Shown: positions 18,888 to 27,395 of the stretch, piece after piece
How the letters are laid out: every line of letters begins with the position of its first letter
How positions within the stretch are numbered: position 1 is the first letter of the stretch
Assembly: GCF_014654785.1 (NCBI RefSeq)
Contig: NZ_BNBD01000002.1
Location: forward strand, 62,001 to 126,000
DNA from: Streptomyces mashuensis
Lineage (GTDB): Bacteria; Actinomycetota; Actinomycetes; Streptomycetales; Streptomycetaceae
Reading direction: 5' to 3'
Length of the DNA: 64,000 bases
Notes under the pieces: generated by a model
Seen by the model: only the letters and a program-made list of their open reading frames with translations
Databases searched by the model: none
What the model was told of the DNA's origin: nothing
Translations under genes and position numbers: made by a program

Positions 18888-19643
18888 TCAGGCGCCGATG
18901 CGCAGGGCCGCCAGGACCGGCAGATGGTCGGTGGCGGCGCGCAGGTCGGCCTCGGCCACCCCGCGCAGCCCCATCGGCACCCCGCACCCCAGCACCTCGA
19001 CGCCCCGGGTGGCGAACACCGCGTCGATGCGCTTCTCGGGGTCGCCCAGCCGCGTGGTGTTCTCCCGCCCCCAGGGCCGGACGGCCCAGCCGTCCTGGAG
19101 CTCCGCGGCGAGCAGGCCGAACGTACGGCCCTCGGGCCGGTCGTTGAGGTCGCCGGCCACCACGCCGTGCGGCACGCCCAGCGCCGCCAGGTGGTCCAGC
19201 ACCAGCCGGCCCTGGCCGTACCGCTCCTCGTCGTTGATGCTGAGATGACAGCTGACGACGCCCAGCCGGGCGCCGCCGAACCGCAGCACGGCCGTTGCCA
19301 GGCCGCGCTGGTGCAGGCCGGGGCGGCGCGGCAGCAGGACGTCCTCGGCGTGCTCCACGTGGGCGCGGAGCGAGGTGAGGACGGCCGGCCCGGAGGTGGT
19401 GGCGCCGCCGGTGACGTGCACGAGGTCCACCTCGTGGGCCAGCCGGGCCAGCTTCTTGCGCCAGCGGAAGAACCGGGGCGCCTCCTGGACGCACACGACG
19501 TCGGGCGCACAGGCCCGGATCACCCGGCCCAGCGCCGCGACGTCGTCCCGCAGCGAGCGGACGTTGTAACTCAGGACCCGTACCACCGCCGAGCCGTCCG
19601 GCCCGGTGCGCGAGGCCGGGAGGTCCGGCAGCTCCTTCACCAC
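18888..19643 (-). CDS. Endonuclease/exonuclease/phosphatase (EEP) family protein
   Basis: A 251-residue EEP-fold metal phosphodiesterase. Catalytic marks in order: LSYNVRSL (Asn), VVCVQEAP (metal Glu), SCHLSIND (His), VVAGDLNDRPEG (Asp and Asn), KRIDAVFA (Asp) and ATDHLPVLA (Asp-His). No signal peptide. The substrate could be nucleic acid, a phospholipid head or an inositol phosphate. The GTG at 19643 follows GGGAGGGAC. It lies just downstream of glkA on the same strand. Confidence 0.85.
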   Translation of the reverse strand: MVKELPDLPASRTGPDGSAVVRVLSYNVRSLRDDVAALGRVIRACAPDVVCVQEAPRFFRWRKKLARLAHEVDLVHVTGGATTSGPAVLTSLRAHVEHAEDVLLPRRPGLHQRGLATAVLRFGGARLGVVSCHLSINDEERYGQGRLVLDHLAALGVPHGVVAGDLNDRPEGRTFGLLAAELQDGWAVRPWGRENTTRLGDPEKRIDAVFATRGVEVLGCGVPMGLRGVAEADLRAATDHLPVLAALRIGA

Positions 19644-19693
19644 GACGTCCCTCCCTGCTCCTCGGTGCTCCTCAGCGGTCCCCGGTGCCGGTG

Positions 19694-20635
19694 TCAGCCC
19701 TGCCGGGCCAGGTCGGCCGCGCCCACGAGGCCGGCCCGGCCGCCGAGCTGGGCGGCGAGGACCTGGGCGTGCGGCCGCCAGCGGCCGCCGACCAGCCAGC
19801 GCCGGAACGACTTGCGGATCGGGTCCAGGACCAGGTCGCCCTCGTCGGAGACGCCGCCGCCGACGATGAACGCCGAGGGGTCGAAGAGGGAGGCCAGGTC
19901 GGCCAGGCCGGCGCCGGCCCAGCGGGCCAGCTCGCGGAAGGAGTCGATGGCCACCGGGTCGCCCTGGCGGGCGGCGTCGCTGATGTGCTTGCCCTCGATG
20001 CCCTCGGGGGTGCCGTCACCCAGGCCCAGCAGGACCGCGGCGTTCTCCGGGGTGGCCTGCGCGCGCTGCCGGGCGTACCGGACGAGGGCGCGGCCGGAGG
20101 CGTACTGCTCCCAGCAGCCCTGGCTGCCGCAGCCGCACAGCAGGCCGTCGGGGACGACGCGGATGTGGCCGAACTCGGCGGCCACGCCGAAGCGGCCGCG
20201 GTGCAGCTTGCCGCCGATGATGATGCCGCCGCCCAGGCCGGTGCCCAGGGTGATGCAGACGACGTCGTCGTGGCCCTGGCCGGCGCCGAAGCGGTACTCG
20301 CCCCAGGCCGCGGCGTTGGCGTCGTTCTCCACGACCACCGGGAGGCCGACGCGCTGCTCGACCTTGTCCTTGAGCGCCTCGTGGCGCCAGTTGATGTTGG
20401 GCGCGAACAGCACCGTGGCGCGCTTGTCGTCGACGTAGCCGGCGGCACCGATGCCCACGGCGTCGACCTCGAAGCCCTCGCTGACGGTCCGCACGGCGTC
20501 CGCGATGGCGTCGACGACGCCCTCCGGGGTGCCCGGGGTCGGCACCTTGCACGTCGCGAGGATCGAGCCCTCTTCGTCGACCACGCCGGCCGCGATCTTC
20601 GTGCCGCCGATGTCGACGCCGATGGTGAGTCCCAT
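19694..20635 (-). CDS. glkA: Glucokinase, ROK family
   Basis: A 313-residue ATP-dependent glucose kinase. It has DIGGTKIAAG (ATP-binding start), VENDANAAAWGE (catalytic Asp), GTGLGGGIIIGG, EFGHI and the ROK zinc motif CGCGSQGCWEQYASG. The ATG at 20635 has GAGGG 5 bases upstream; a longer reading to 20701 is not needed. In S. coelicolor GlkA is needed for carbon catabolite repression as well as glycolysis; that role is family knowledge. A DUF5304 gene precedes it on the same strand. Confidence 0.95.
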   Translation of the reverse strand: MGLTIGVDIGGTKIAAGVVDEEGSILATCKVPTPGTPEGVVDAIADAVRTVSEGFEVDAVGIGAAGYVDDKRATVLFAPNINWRHEALKDKVEQRVGLPVVVENDANAAAWGEYRFGAGQGHDDVVCITLGTGLGGGIIIGGKLHRGRFGVAAEFGHIRVVPDGLLCGCGSQGCWEQYASGRALVRYARQRAQATPENAAVLLGLGDGTPEGIEGKHISDAARQGDPVAIDSFRELARWAGAGLADLASLFDPSAFIVGGGVSDEGDLVLDPIRKSFRRWLVGGRWRPHAQVLAAQLGGRAGLVGAADLARQG

Positions 20636-20727
20636 GTGTCCCTCAGATTTCCGCTCGAACCCCGCCGGGACCAACCGTACCGGAGACGGGAGGGCGCCCA
20701 CGCCGGGCCGGTCAAGGGCCCGGGGCG

Positions 20728-21273
20728 TCAGTCGAGGTCGATGTGCTCGCTGCCGCCGGCCGGCCGGTCCTTGCCATTACTGGTGCCGTTACCGGTGCCG
20801 TTACCGGTGCCGTTACCGGTGCCGTTGCCGGTGCTGTCGGCGCCGGGGTCCGCCGGTCTCGCCGGCCCGTCCTCGCCGTGGGCGCCGCGGGCGGGCTCGT
20901 CGCGGGTCCAGCGGGCCTCCTGCCGGTGCACGGCGGCCCGGTAGGCGGCCAGCAGCTCGGAGCCGGCGGAGGCGAGGTGGCCGAAGACCTCGGGGTTGCG
21001 CTCGATGACGGGCTGGGCCGCCGCGCGGGCCCGGTCGACGACCTGGCGTACGGCGTCCTGCGCGGCCGCGCCGGCCAGCGGCAGCTGGAGGGCGGAGACC
21101 TTCTCGGCCACGGCGTCGACGAGCTTGCGCAGCTCCTCGGCGGCGGTGCCGGGCTGTTCGTCCCGCTGGTGGCGCCGGGCGTTCTCGGCGGCCAGGTCCT
21201 CGGCGCAGGCGCGGGCCCAGGCGTCGGGATCGGGCGCCGGGCCGGGGCCGGGGCGCTCGGTGGCTTCGCTCAT
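20728..21273 (-). CDS. DUF5304 protein, neighbour of glucokinase
   Basis: A 181-residue cytoplasmic protein. Residues 15-125 are predicted helical (AEELRKLVDAVAEKVSALQ onward) and match the Streptomyces DUF5304 family as I remember it. The last 40 residues are disordered, with an NGTG repeat encoded by a 12-bp tandem repeat. It sits upstream of glkA in the position of S. coelicolor SCO2127, reported to influence glucose uptake and catabolite repression; this correspondence is by position and not proved. Confidence 0.72.
   Translation of the reverse strand: MSEATERPGPGPAPDPDAWARACAEDLAAENARRHQRDEQPGTAAEELRKLVDAVAEKVSALQLPLAGAAAQDAVRQVVDRARAAAQPVIERNPEVFGHLASAGSELLAAYRAAVHRQEARWTRDEPARGAHGEDGPARPADPGADSTGNGTGNGTGNGTGNGTSNGKDRPAGGSEHIDLD
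20782..20829. repeat. 12-bp tandem repeat inside the DUF5304 gene
   Basis: Three exact copies of GGTGCCGTTACC and a fourth with one change, followed by a decayed copy. The repeat unit is a multiple of three, so copy number changes would lengthen or shorten the NGTG tail without breaking the frame. Confidence 0.9.
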
Positions 21274-21396
21274 GTCGGACTCCTGCGGACCGTTTTTCGT
21301 CTCCCTGGGCTTCTCTCCGACGTTACCGGAACGCCTTCCGTCCGTTGAGGGCCGAGGGCGTGCCCGGGAGGTGCTCAGAGGCCGCTCACAAGCTGC

Positions 21397-22617
21397 TCAC
21401 GAGTTGCGGGGCCACAGGTCCGGGTCGGGCGTGAAGCGGATCCGCAGCTCGCCCTCGCGCAGCCCGGCGCCGGAGACGGTGCAGCGGCGCAGCGCGGACG
21501 GCAGGGGCAGGACGCGGCGGAAGGGGCCGGTGGAGACGACGAGTTCGTCGCCGCGGCGGACCAGGCCCAGGGTCTCCCGGCCGGCGCCGGGCAGGGGTAT
21601 CCGCCACACGAGGATGCCGTCGGTGCTGCGGTGGTCCTCGACGGGCCAGTCGGGGGCGGGCGCGGCCTCGGCGGGCAGGGTGGCGCCGGCGGCCAGGGCC
21701 GCGAGGTCCTGGGGGCCGCGGGGGGCACGGCCGAGGTGGGGCAGTTCGCGGACGGTGATGCCGTCGGCGAGGTACTCCTCGCACAGGTCCTTGTGCGCGG
21801 TGCGCTGGGCGTCGACGAGGGCGGCGAGGAAGGCGTCGGGCGAGGTGCCGGGCAGCAGCCGGTTGGCGACGAGGGCGTCGATGCGGCAGCGGTGCAGGGC
21901 GAGGCCGGCGCGGACGGTGCGCAGGGTGTCCGCCGCCAGGGGGCCGGGTTCGGCGACCAGGCGGACGGTGGTGCCGTCGGCGTTCAGGATCTCCTCGACG
22001 GCGGTGAGCTCCGCCTGCCAGCGCTCGGCGGTCTCGTAGAGCCGCTGGGCGGGCAGGGGGACGCCGGCGAGTTGGGCGAGCATGGGGCGCAGGGCGCGGG
22101 CGGCCTGTCGTTCGGGGGGCAGCAGGCGGCGCAGGTAGCGGCGGAGCTGTTCGGGCAGGCCGAGGAGGCGCACGGTGTCGTGGGCGGGCGGCATGTCGAC
22201 GACGAGCAGGCCGGCCGGGGCGTCGGTGTGCGCGGCGCGGAGCGCGGCGAGGAGGGCGAGGTGTTCGGCGCCGGGGAGTTCGGTGAGCTCCTCGGGGTCG
22301 AGGGGGGCGGCACCGAGGAGGTCGAAGAGGGAGGTGCCGCGGCTCTGGAGGTCGGCGGCGACGGCGCGGAAGTGCTCGCCGGTGGCGACGCGCGCGGCCC
22401 ACAGGCCGGGGGCGGCCTCGACGGGCGGCGCCCACGGGGTGCGGGCGTCGCCGCCGGCGGCGGTGAGGGGGGTGCCGAGCACGGCGTCGGGCACGGGGCC
22501 GCGGTCGGTGGTGAGGAGCAGCACGCGGTGGCCGGCGCGGGCGGCGGCCAGCGCCGTGGCCGCCGCGACGGTGGTGCGGCCCGCGCCGCCGGGACCGGTG
22601 ACGAGGACCGTACGCAA
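21397..22617 (-). CDS. ArsA-family ATPase-like protein
   Basis: A 406-residue member of the ArsA/Get3 P-loop family. The N-terminal loop reads GPGGAGRT (8-15) where ArsA has GKGGVGKT, so both lysines of the deviant Walker A are replaced. VVDMPPAHDTVRLL (about 130-143) matches the ArsA signature DTAPTGHTLRLL. The C-terminal 90 residues form a beta-rich domain like the HSP20-like end of actinobacterial ArsA proteins. The start is a TTG at 22617 with GGAGG upstream. The partner is unknown; an SRPBCC gene lies immediately upstream and may be co-transcribed. Confidence 0.8.
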   Translation of the reverse strand: MRTVLVTGPGGAGRTTVAAATALAAARAGHRVLLLTTDRGPVPDAVLGTPLTAAGGDARTPWAPPVEAAPGLWAARVATGEHFRAVAADLQSRGTSLFDLLGAAPLDPEELTELPGAEHLALLAALRAAHTDAPAGLLVVDMPPAHDTVRLLGLPEQLRRYLRRLLPPERQAARALRPMLAQLAGVPLPAQRLYETAERWQAELTAVEEILNADGTTVRLVAEPGPLAADTLRTVRAGLALHRCRIDALVANRLLPGTSPDAFLAALVDAQRTAHKDLCEEYLADGITVRELPHLGRAPRGPQDLAALAAGATLPAEAAPAPDWPVEDHRSTDGILVWRIPLPGAGRETLGLVRRGDELVVSTGPFRRVLPLPSALRRCTVSGAGLREGELRIRFTPDPDLWPRNS

Positions 22618-22658
22618 GGGGGGAGCCTCCGGCTGGTGGTTCTGGGGGGTGGGGAGGC

Positions 22659-23105
22659 TCAGGAGGCGGTGCCCTCGACGCGCTTCTTGAGGCCGTCGAG
22701 GGCGCGGTCGATGATGACCTTCTCCGCCTTGCGCTTGATCATCCCGAGCATGGGGATCTTGACGTCGACGGTGAGCTGGTAGGTGACCTCGGTCTGCGCG
22801 CCGCCGGCGAGGGGCCGGAGGCTGTAGGAGCCGTCGAGCTGCCGCAGCATCTGGGACTTGACCAGGGACCAGGCGACGACGCCCTCCTCCGGCCAGCTGT
22901 AGGCGAGGGTGTGGTCGTCCTTGATCGCGCCGGCGTCGAGGACGAGGCGCACCTCGGAGGCGCGGCCCTGCTCGTCGCGCTGGAGGACCTCGGCCTGCTT
23001 GACCTCGCCGGTCCACTCCGGGTAGCGGTCGAAGTCGGCGATCACCGACATCACCTCGGCCGGCGTGGCCTCGATCGTGATGCTCGAGCTGGTGTGTTCC
23101 GCCAT
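22659..23105 (-). CDS. SRPBCC family protein (cyclase/dehydrase-like)
   Basis: A 148-residue START/Bet v1-fold protein, complete from MAEHTSSSITIEA to the last helix. The family binds hydrophobic ligands in a deep pocket; the ligand here is unknown. GGAGGAG stands upstream of the ATG. It lies 41 bases upstream of the ArsA-like gene and 70 bases after the phosphoesterase gene, all on the minus strand, so the three may share a transcript. Confidence 0.85.
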   Translation of the reverse strand: MAEHTSSSITIEATPAEVMSVIADFDRYPEWTGEVKQAEVLQRDEQGRASEVRLVLDAGAIKDDHTLAYSWPEEGVVAWSLVKSQMLRQLDGSYSLRPLAGGAQTEVTYQLTVDVKIPMLGMIKRKAEKVIIDRALDGLKKRVEGTAS

Positions 23106-23175
23106 CTGCGGGGCTCCTCCGTACCGGTCCGTCGGCCTGGGTTGTCTGCCGCTGAAGGCTACCTCGCGCCGCGCG

Positions 23176-23937
23176 TCACCACTCCAGCACCCAGGGTGCG
23201 GATGTGGAGGCGAAGTGGCCGACATTGACGCATTCCGTCGCGCCGATGCGCATGCGGCGGGCCAGCGGCTGGTGGACGTGGCCGAAGAGGGCGTAGCGGG
23301 GGCGGACGGCGTGGATGGCGTCCAGCAGGGCGGCGCTGCCGCGCTCGAAGCGGCGGGCGACGGTGTCGTAGCAGAGTTCGGGCACGTCGGGCGGGATGTG
23401 GGAGCAGAGCACGTCGACCTCGCCCAGGGCGGCGATCTTGGCGGCGTACGTCTCGTGGTCGACCTCGTAGGGGCCGCGCAGCGGGGAGGGGAGGCCGCCG
23501 CCGACGAAGCCGAAGACGAGGCCGCCGATCTCGACGCGCTCGCCGTCGAGGACGGTGACGCCGTCGTGGGCGTATTCCGGCCAGAGCGGGGGCACGTCCA
23601 CGTTGCCGTAGGTGGCGTAGGTGGGGGTGGGGAAGGCGGCGAAGAGCTCGGCGTACTGCTTGCGGACGGCCTGGTCGACGGCGGAGGCGCGGTCGACGCC
23701 GGCCCACAGGGCGCGGGAGAGCTCGCGGGCCTCGTCGTAGCGGCGGGCGGTGCGCAGCTCGACGATGCGGTCGGCGGCCTCGACGCCGAAGAGCTCGGGG
23801 AAGATGCCGCGGGAGTGGTCGGCGTAGTCCAGGAAGAGCACCAGGTCACCCAGGCAGACCAGGGCGTCGGCGCCGTCCCCGGCCCGTGCCAGTCCCTCGG
23901 CGTTCCCGTGTACGTCACTGACCACATGCACTCGCAT
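23176..23937 (-). CDS. Calcineurin-like metallophosphoesterase
   Basis: A 253-residue phosphoesterase. The metal motifs are VVSDVHGN (DxH), LVCLGDLVLF (GD), TYGNVDV (GNxD where GNHE is usual), LCSHIPPD (H) and FGHVHQP (GHxH). Substrate unknown. The ATG at 23937 follows AGGGTGA. The reading can be extended upstream to 24150 but the added sequence has no fold. Confidence 0.85.
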   Translation of the reverse strand: MRVHVVSDVHGNAEGLARAGDGADALVCLGDLVLFLDYADHSRGIFPELFGVEAADRIVELRTARRYDEARELSRALWAGVDRASAVDQAVRKQYAELFAAFPTPTYATYGNVDVPPLWPEYAHDGVTVLDGERVEIGGLVFGFVGGGLPSPLRGPYEVDHETYAAKIAALGEVDVLCSHIPPDVPELCYDTVARRFERGSAALLDAIHAVRPRYALFGHVHQPLARRMRIGATECVNVGHFASTSAPWVLEW

Positions 23938-24217
23938 ACGGATCACCCTAGGTGCTGCGGCGGGACCTCCGGAAGGGCCCCGACCTGCGGTTACTTCCGG
24001 GTCACCGGGGCGAGGGGCTAGGGTTCGGGGAGCAGTCCCGTGGCATGTGACGCGCAGAACATCTGGGCGTGACCCTCTGTTCGAAATCTGTACTGGTGGG
24101 TAACGTCCGGGCTCGTCCCACCCCGCTGACGATCCACATGCCCGATACATGGACCGCAGCCGACGCAGCGCCCCTCGACGACGCGGCGGCGCCGGCGCCC
24201 GACGAGGAGCAGCAGTC
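23938..24217. other. Divergent intergenic region
   Basis: 280 bases between the divergent phosphoesterase and acyl-CoA ligase genes. It should hold both promoters. I see no clear operator, terminator or small gene; GGGTAACG near 24098 could be a weak -10. Confidence 0.4.
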
Positions 24218-26038
24218 TTGCGCGAGTTCAGCCTTCCGGCCCTTTACGAGGTCCCTGCCGAGGGCAACCTGACGGATCTCATCCGCCGGAACGCCTCGGT
24301 CCACCCCGATGTGGCCGTCATCGGGCGCAAGACCCCGCAGGGCGGCTGGGAGGATGTGACCGCGGCCGGCTTCCTCGCCGAGGTGCGGGCCGCGGCCAAG
24401 GGCCTGATGGCCTCGGGCGTCCGGCCGGGCGACCGCGTGGGCCTGCTGTCGCGCACCCGCTACGAGTGGGGGCTGCTGGACTTCGCGATCTGGAGCGCGG
24501 GCGCGGTCACCGTGCCGGTGTACGAGACGAGCTCGCCCGAGCAGATCCAGTGGATCCTCGGCGACTCCGGTGCCGTGGCGTGCCTGGTGGAGACCGCCGC
24601 GCACGAGGAGGCCGTGGAGTCCGTACGGGACCGGCTGCCGGAGCTGGCGCACGTCTGGCGCATCGAGGAGACCGGCGGCGACGCCGCCACCTCGGCCGTC
24701 GAGCGGCTCCGCGAGGCCGGGCGGGACGTCACCGACGAGGAGGTCGACGCGCGCAGCTCGCTGGCCACCGCCGACTCCCCCGCCACCATCGTCTACACCT
24801 CCGGCACCACCGGCCGGCCCAAGGGCTGCGTGCTCACCCACCGCAGCTTCTTCGCCGAGTGCGGCAACGCCGTCGAGCGGCTCAAGCCGCTGTTCAACAC
24901 CGGCGACTCGTCCGTCCTGCTGTTCCTGCCCGCCGCGCACGTCTTCGGCCGGCTGGTGGAGGTCGCCGCGGTGCTGGCGCCCATCAAGCTGGGCATGGTC
25001 GGCGACATCAAGAACCTCACCGACGACCTCCAGGGCTTCCGGCCCACGCTGATCCTCGGCGTGCCGCGCGTCTTCGAGAAGGTCTACAACGGCGCCCGGG
25101 CCAAGGCCCAGGCGGACGGCAAGGGCAAGATCTTCGACAAGGCGGCGGAGACCGCCATCGCCTACAGCCGCGCCCTCGACGACCCGGCCGGCCCGTCCTT
25201 CGGCCTGCGCATCAAGCACAAGGTCTTCGACAGGCTCGTCTACAGCAAGCTGCGGGCGGTCCTCGGCGGCCGCGCCACCCACGCCATCTCCGGGGGCGCC
25301 CCGCTGGGCGAGCGTCTCGGCCACTTCTACCGCGGCATCGGCCTCACGGTCCTGGAGGGCTACGGCCTCACCGAGTCGTGCGCGGCCACCGCGTTCAACC
25401 CCGTGGAGCGGCAGAAGATGGGCACGGTCGGGCAGCCGCTGCCCGGCTCGGTGGTGCGCATCGCCGACGACGGCGAGGTGCTGCTGCACGGCGAGCACCT
25501 GTTCTCCGGCTACTGGAACAACGACGCCGCCACCGCCGACGCGCTGTCCGACGGCTGGTTCCACACCGGCGACCTCGGCACCCTCGACGAGGACGGCTAC
25601 CTGCGCATCACCGGCCGCAAGAAGGAGATCATCGTCACGGCCGGCGGCAAGAACGTCGCCCCCGCCGTCATCGAGGACCGCATCCGGGCGCACGCCCTGG
25701 TCGCCGAGTGCATGGTGGTCGGCGACGGCCGCCCCTTCGTCGGCGCGCTCGTCACCCTCGACGAGGACTTCCTGCCGCGCTGGCTGGAGCGGAACGGCAA
25801 GCCGGCCGGGCTCACGCCCGCCGAGCTGACGGACGACCCGGAGCTGCTGGCCGAGGTGCAGAAGGCCGTCGACGACGGCAACGCGGCCGTGTCCAAGGCC
25901 GAGTCGGTGCGGAAGTTCCGCATCCTGCCGGGCCAGTTCACGGAGGCCTCCGGCCACGTCACGCCGTCGCTGAAGCTCAAGCGGAACGTGGTCGCCAAGG
26001 ACTTCGCGGACGAGATCGAGGCGATCTACCACGGCTGA
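24218..26038 (+). CDS. Long-chain fatty acid-CoA ligase (AMP-forming)
   Basis: A 606-residue adenylate-forming enzyme of the FAA1/FadD15 type. Motifs in order: YTSGTTGRPKG (ATP P-loop, near 190), LPAAHVFGR, GVPRVFEKVYN, YGLTESCAAT (acyl site), GWFHTGDLG, ITGRKKEIIV and the C-terminal lysine in SLKLKRNVV. It activates fatty acids to acyl-CoA. The start is a TTG at 24218, with GAGGAG 8 bases upstream and the conserved N-terminus LREFSLPALYEVP; no suitable ATG exists there. Confidence 0.92.
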   Translation: MREFSLPALYEVPAEGNLTDLIRRNASVHPDVAVIGRKTPQGGWEDVTAAGFLAEVRAAAKGLMASGVRPGDRVGLLSRTRYEWGLLDFAIWSAGAVTVPVYETSSPEQIQWILGDSGAVACLVETAAHEEAVESVRDRLPELAHVWRIEETGGDAATSAVERLREAGRDVTDEEVDARSSLATADSPATIVYTSGTTGRPKGCVLTHRSFFAECGNAVERLKPLFNTGDSSVLLFLPAAHVFGRLVEVAAVLAPIKLGMVGDIKNLTDDLQGFRPTLILGVPRVFEKVYNGARAKAQADGKGKIFDKAAETAIAYSRALDDPAGPSFGLRIKHKVFDRLVYSKLRAVLGGRATHAISGGAPLGERLGHFYRGIGLTVLEGYGLTESCAATAFNPVERQKMGTVGQPLPGSVVRIADDGEVLLHGEHLFSGYWNNDAATADALSDGWFHTGDLGTLDEDGYLRITGRKKEIIVTAGGKNVAPAVIEDRIRAHALVAECMVVGDGRPFVGALVTLDEDFLPRWLERNGKPAGLTPAELTDDPELLAEVQKAVDDGNAAVSKAESVRKFRILPGQFTEASGHVTPSLKLKRNVVAKDFADEIEAIYHG

Positions 26039-26089
26039 CGCCCGGGGGCCGCGGCCCCCGGACCCCGCGCCGCGGCACGGCGGCGCGGG

Positions 26090-27232
26090 CTACAGCAGCT
26101 CCCGCAGGCGGTCGGCCAGCAGGTCCCACCGCCACCGCTCCTCCACCCACTCGCGCCCCCGCGCACCCATGCGCTCGCGCAGCTCCGGGTCGCGCAGCAG
26201 CGCCACCACGCGGTCCGCGGTCTCCGCCGCGGAACCGCCGCGCACCACGTACCCCGTCTCCCCCTGGAGCACCGCGTCCGGGGCGCCGCCCGAGTCGCCC
26301 GCCACCACCGGCAGGCCCGTGGCCGACGCCTCCAGGTAGACGATGCCGAGGCCCTCCACGTCCAGCCCGCCGCGCCGGGTCCGGCACGGCATCGCGAAGA
26401 CGTCGCCCGCGCCGTAGTACGCGGGCAGCTCCTCCCATCCCACCGGGCCGGTGAAGCGCACCGCGTGCGCCACCCCCGTGGTGTCGGCCAGCTTCGCCAG
26501 GTCCGCGGCGTACGGGCCACCGCCCACGACCAGCAGCACCGCGTCCGGCACCGCCGCGAGCACCCGCGGCATGGCCTCGATCAGCGTGTCCTGCCCCTTG
26601 CGCGGCACCAGCCGCGAGACGCACACCACCACCGGCCGGTCCGCCAGGCCCAGCTTCGCCCGCAGCTCCACGCCGCCCGAGTCCGGGTGGAAGGTCTTCT
26701 CGTCCACGCCCGGCGGCAGTTGCACCATGCGCGCCGCCGCGGCCGGCGTCAGCGCCGACGCGATCCGCGACCGCGTGTACTCACCCAGATAGGTGATGGT
26801 GTCCACGCCCTCGCCGATGCGCCGCAGCAGCTGCCGCGCCGCCGGCAGCTGCGCCCAGCCCGCCTCGTGCCCGTGCGTCGTCGCCACGATCCGCCGGGCG
26901 CCGGCGCGCCGCAGCGCGGGCGCCATCAGGCCGAGCGGCGCGGCCGCACCGAACCAGACGGACTCGCAGCCGTGCTCGCGCAGCAGCGCCGTCGCACGGG
27001 CCGTCACCCGCGGGGTGGGCAGCAGCATCGTGGTGCGGTCGCGCACCACCGTGAACGGCTGCTCCGCGTCGAACCGGGCCGTGGCCGCGGCTCCCTCCGC
27101 GCCCCGCTTCCACGTCGAGGCGTAGACGACGATCTCGGCCGGATCCAGCCGCAGCGCCATGTTGTGCAGGAATGCCTGGATGCCCCCTGGGCGGGGCGGG
27201 AAGTCGTTGGTCACGATGAGGGTCTTGTGCAT
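26090..27232 (-). CDS. GT4 glycosyltransferase, PimB'-like mannosyltransferase
   Basis: A 380-residue GT-B enzyme. The N-terminal domain begins IVTNDFPPRPGGIQAFLHNM, the acceptor-side loop; VVCVSRLVPRKGQDTLIEAM opens the donor domain and EGLGIVYLEASATG carries the E-x7-E nucleotide-sugar motif. This combination is typical of PimB', which adds the second mannose to phosphatidylinositol mannosides. The ATG at 27232 places the fold correctly. It lies divergent from a GT87 membrane glycosyltransferase, supporting a role in mannolipids. Confidence 0.82.
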   Translation of the reverse strand: MHKTLIVTNDFPPRPGGIQAFLHNMALRLDPAEIVVYASTWKRGAEGAAATARFDAEQPFTVVRDRTTMLLPTPRVTARATALLREHGCESVWFGAAAPLGLMAPALRRAGARRIVATTHGHEAGWAQLPAARQLLRRIGEGVDTITYLGEYTRSRIASALTPAAAARMVQLPPGVDEKTFHPDSGGVELRAKLGLADRPVVVCVSRLVPRKGQDTLIEAMPRVLAAVPDAVLLVVGGGPYAADLAKLADTTGVAHAVRFTGPVGWEELPAYYGAGDVFAMPCRTRRGGLDVEGLGIVYLEASATGLPVVAGDSGGAPDAVLQGETGYVVRGGSAAETADRVVALLRDPELRERMGARGREWVEERWRWDLLADRLRELL

Positions 27233-27395
27233 CGCCGCCGACAGTACCCCGTGCCGCACCGCAGGCCCCCGCGCCCCCGGCGGTGACCGGCACACCGGCC
27301 ACCCGCCACGTCATCGCGCGCGCGGAGGGCCCGGGGCGGCATCATTCCTTGCAGTGACGGCTCGGGTACGGAAACCGCGACGAACGAGGTGGAAG

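Noticed and set aside
21397..23937. A new defence system built on the ArsA-like ATPase, SRPBCC and phosphoesterase genes
   Set aside because: All three look like conserved chromosomal genes of Streptomyces, with no nuclease-effector pairing, GC shift or mobile context.
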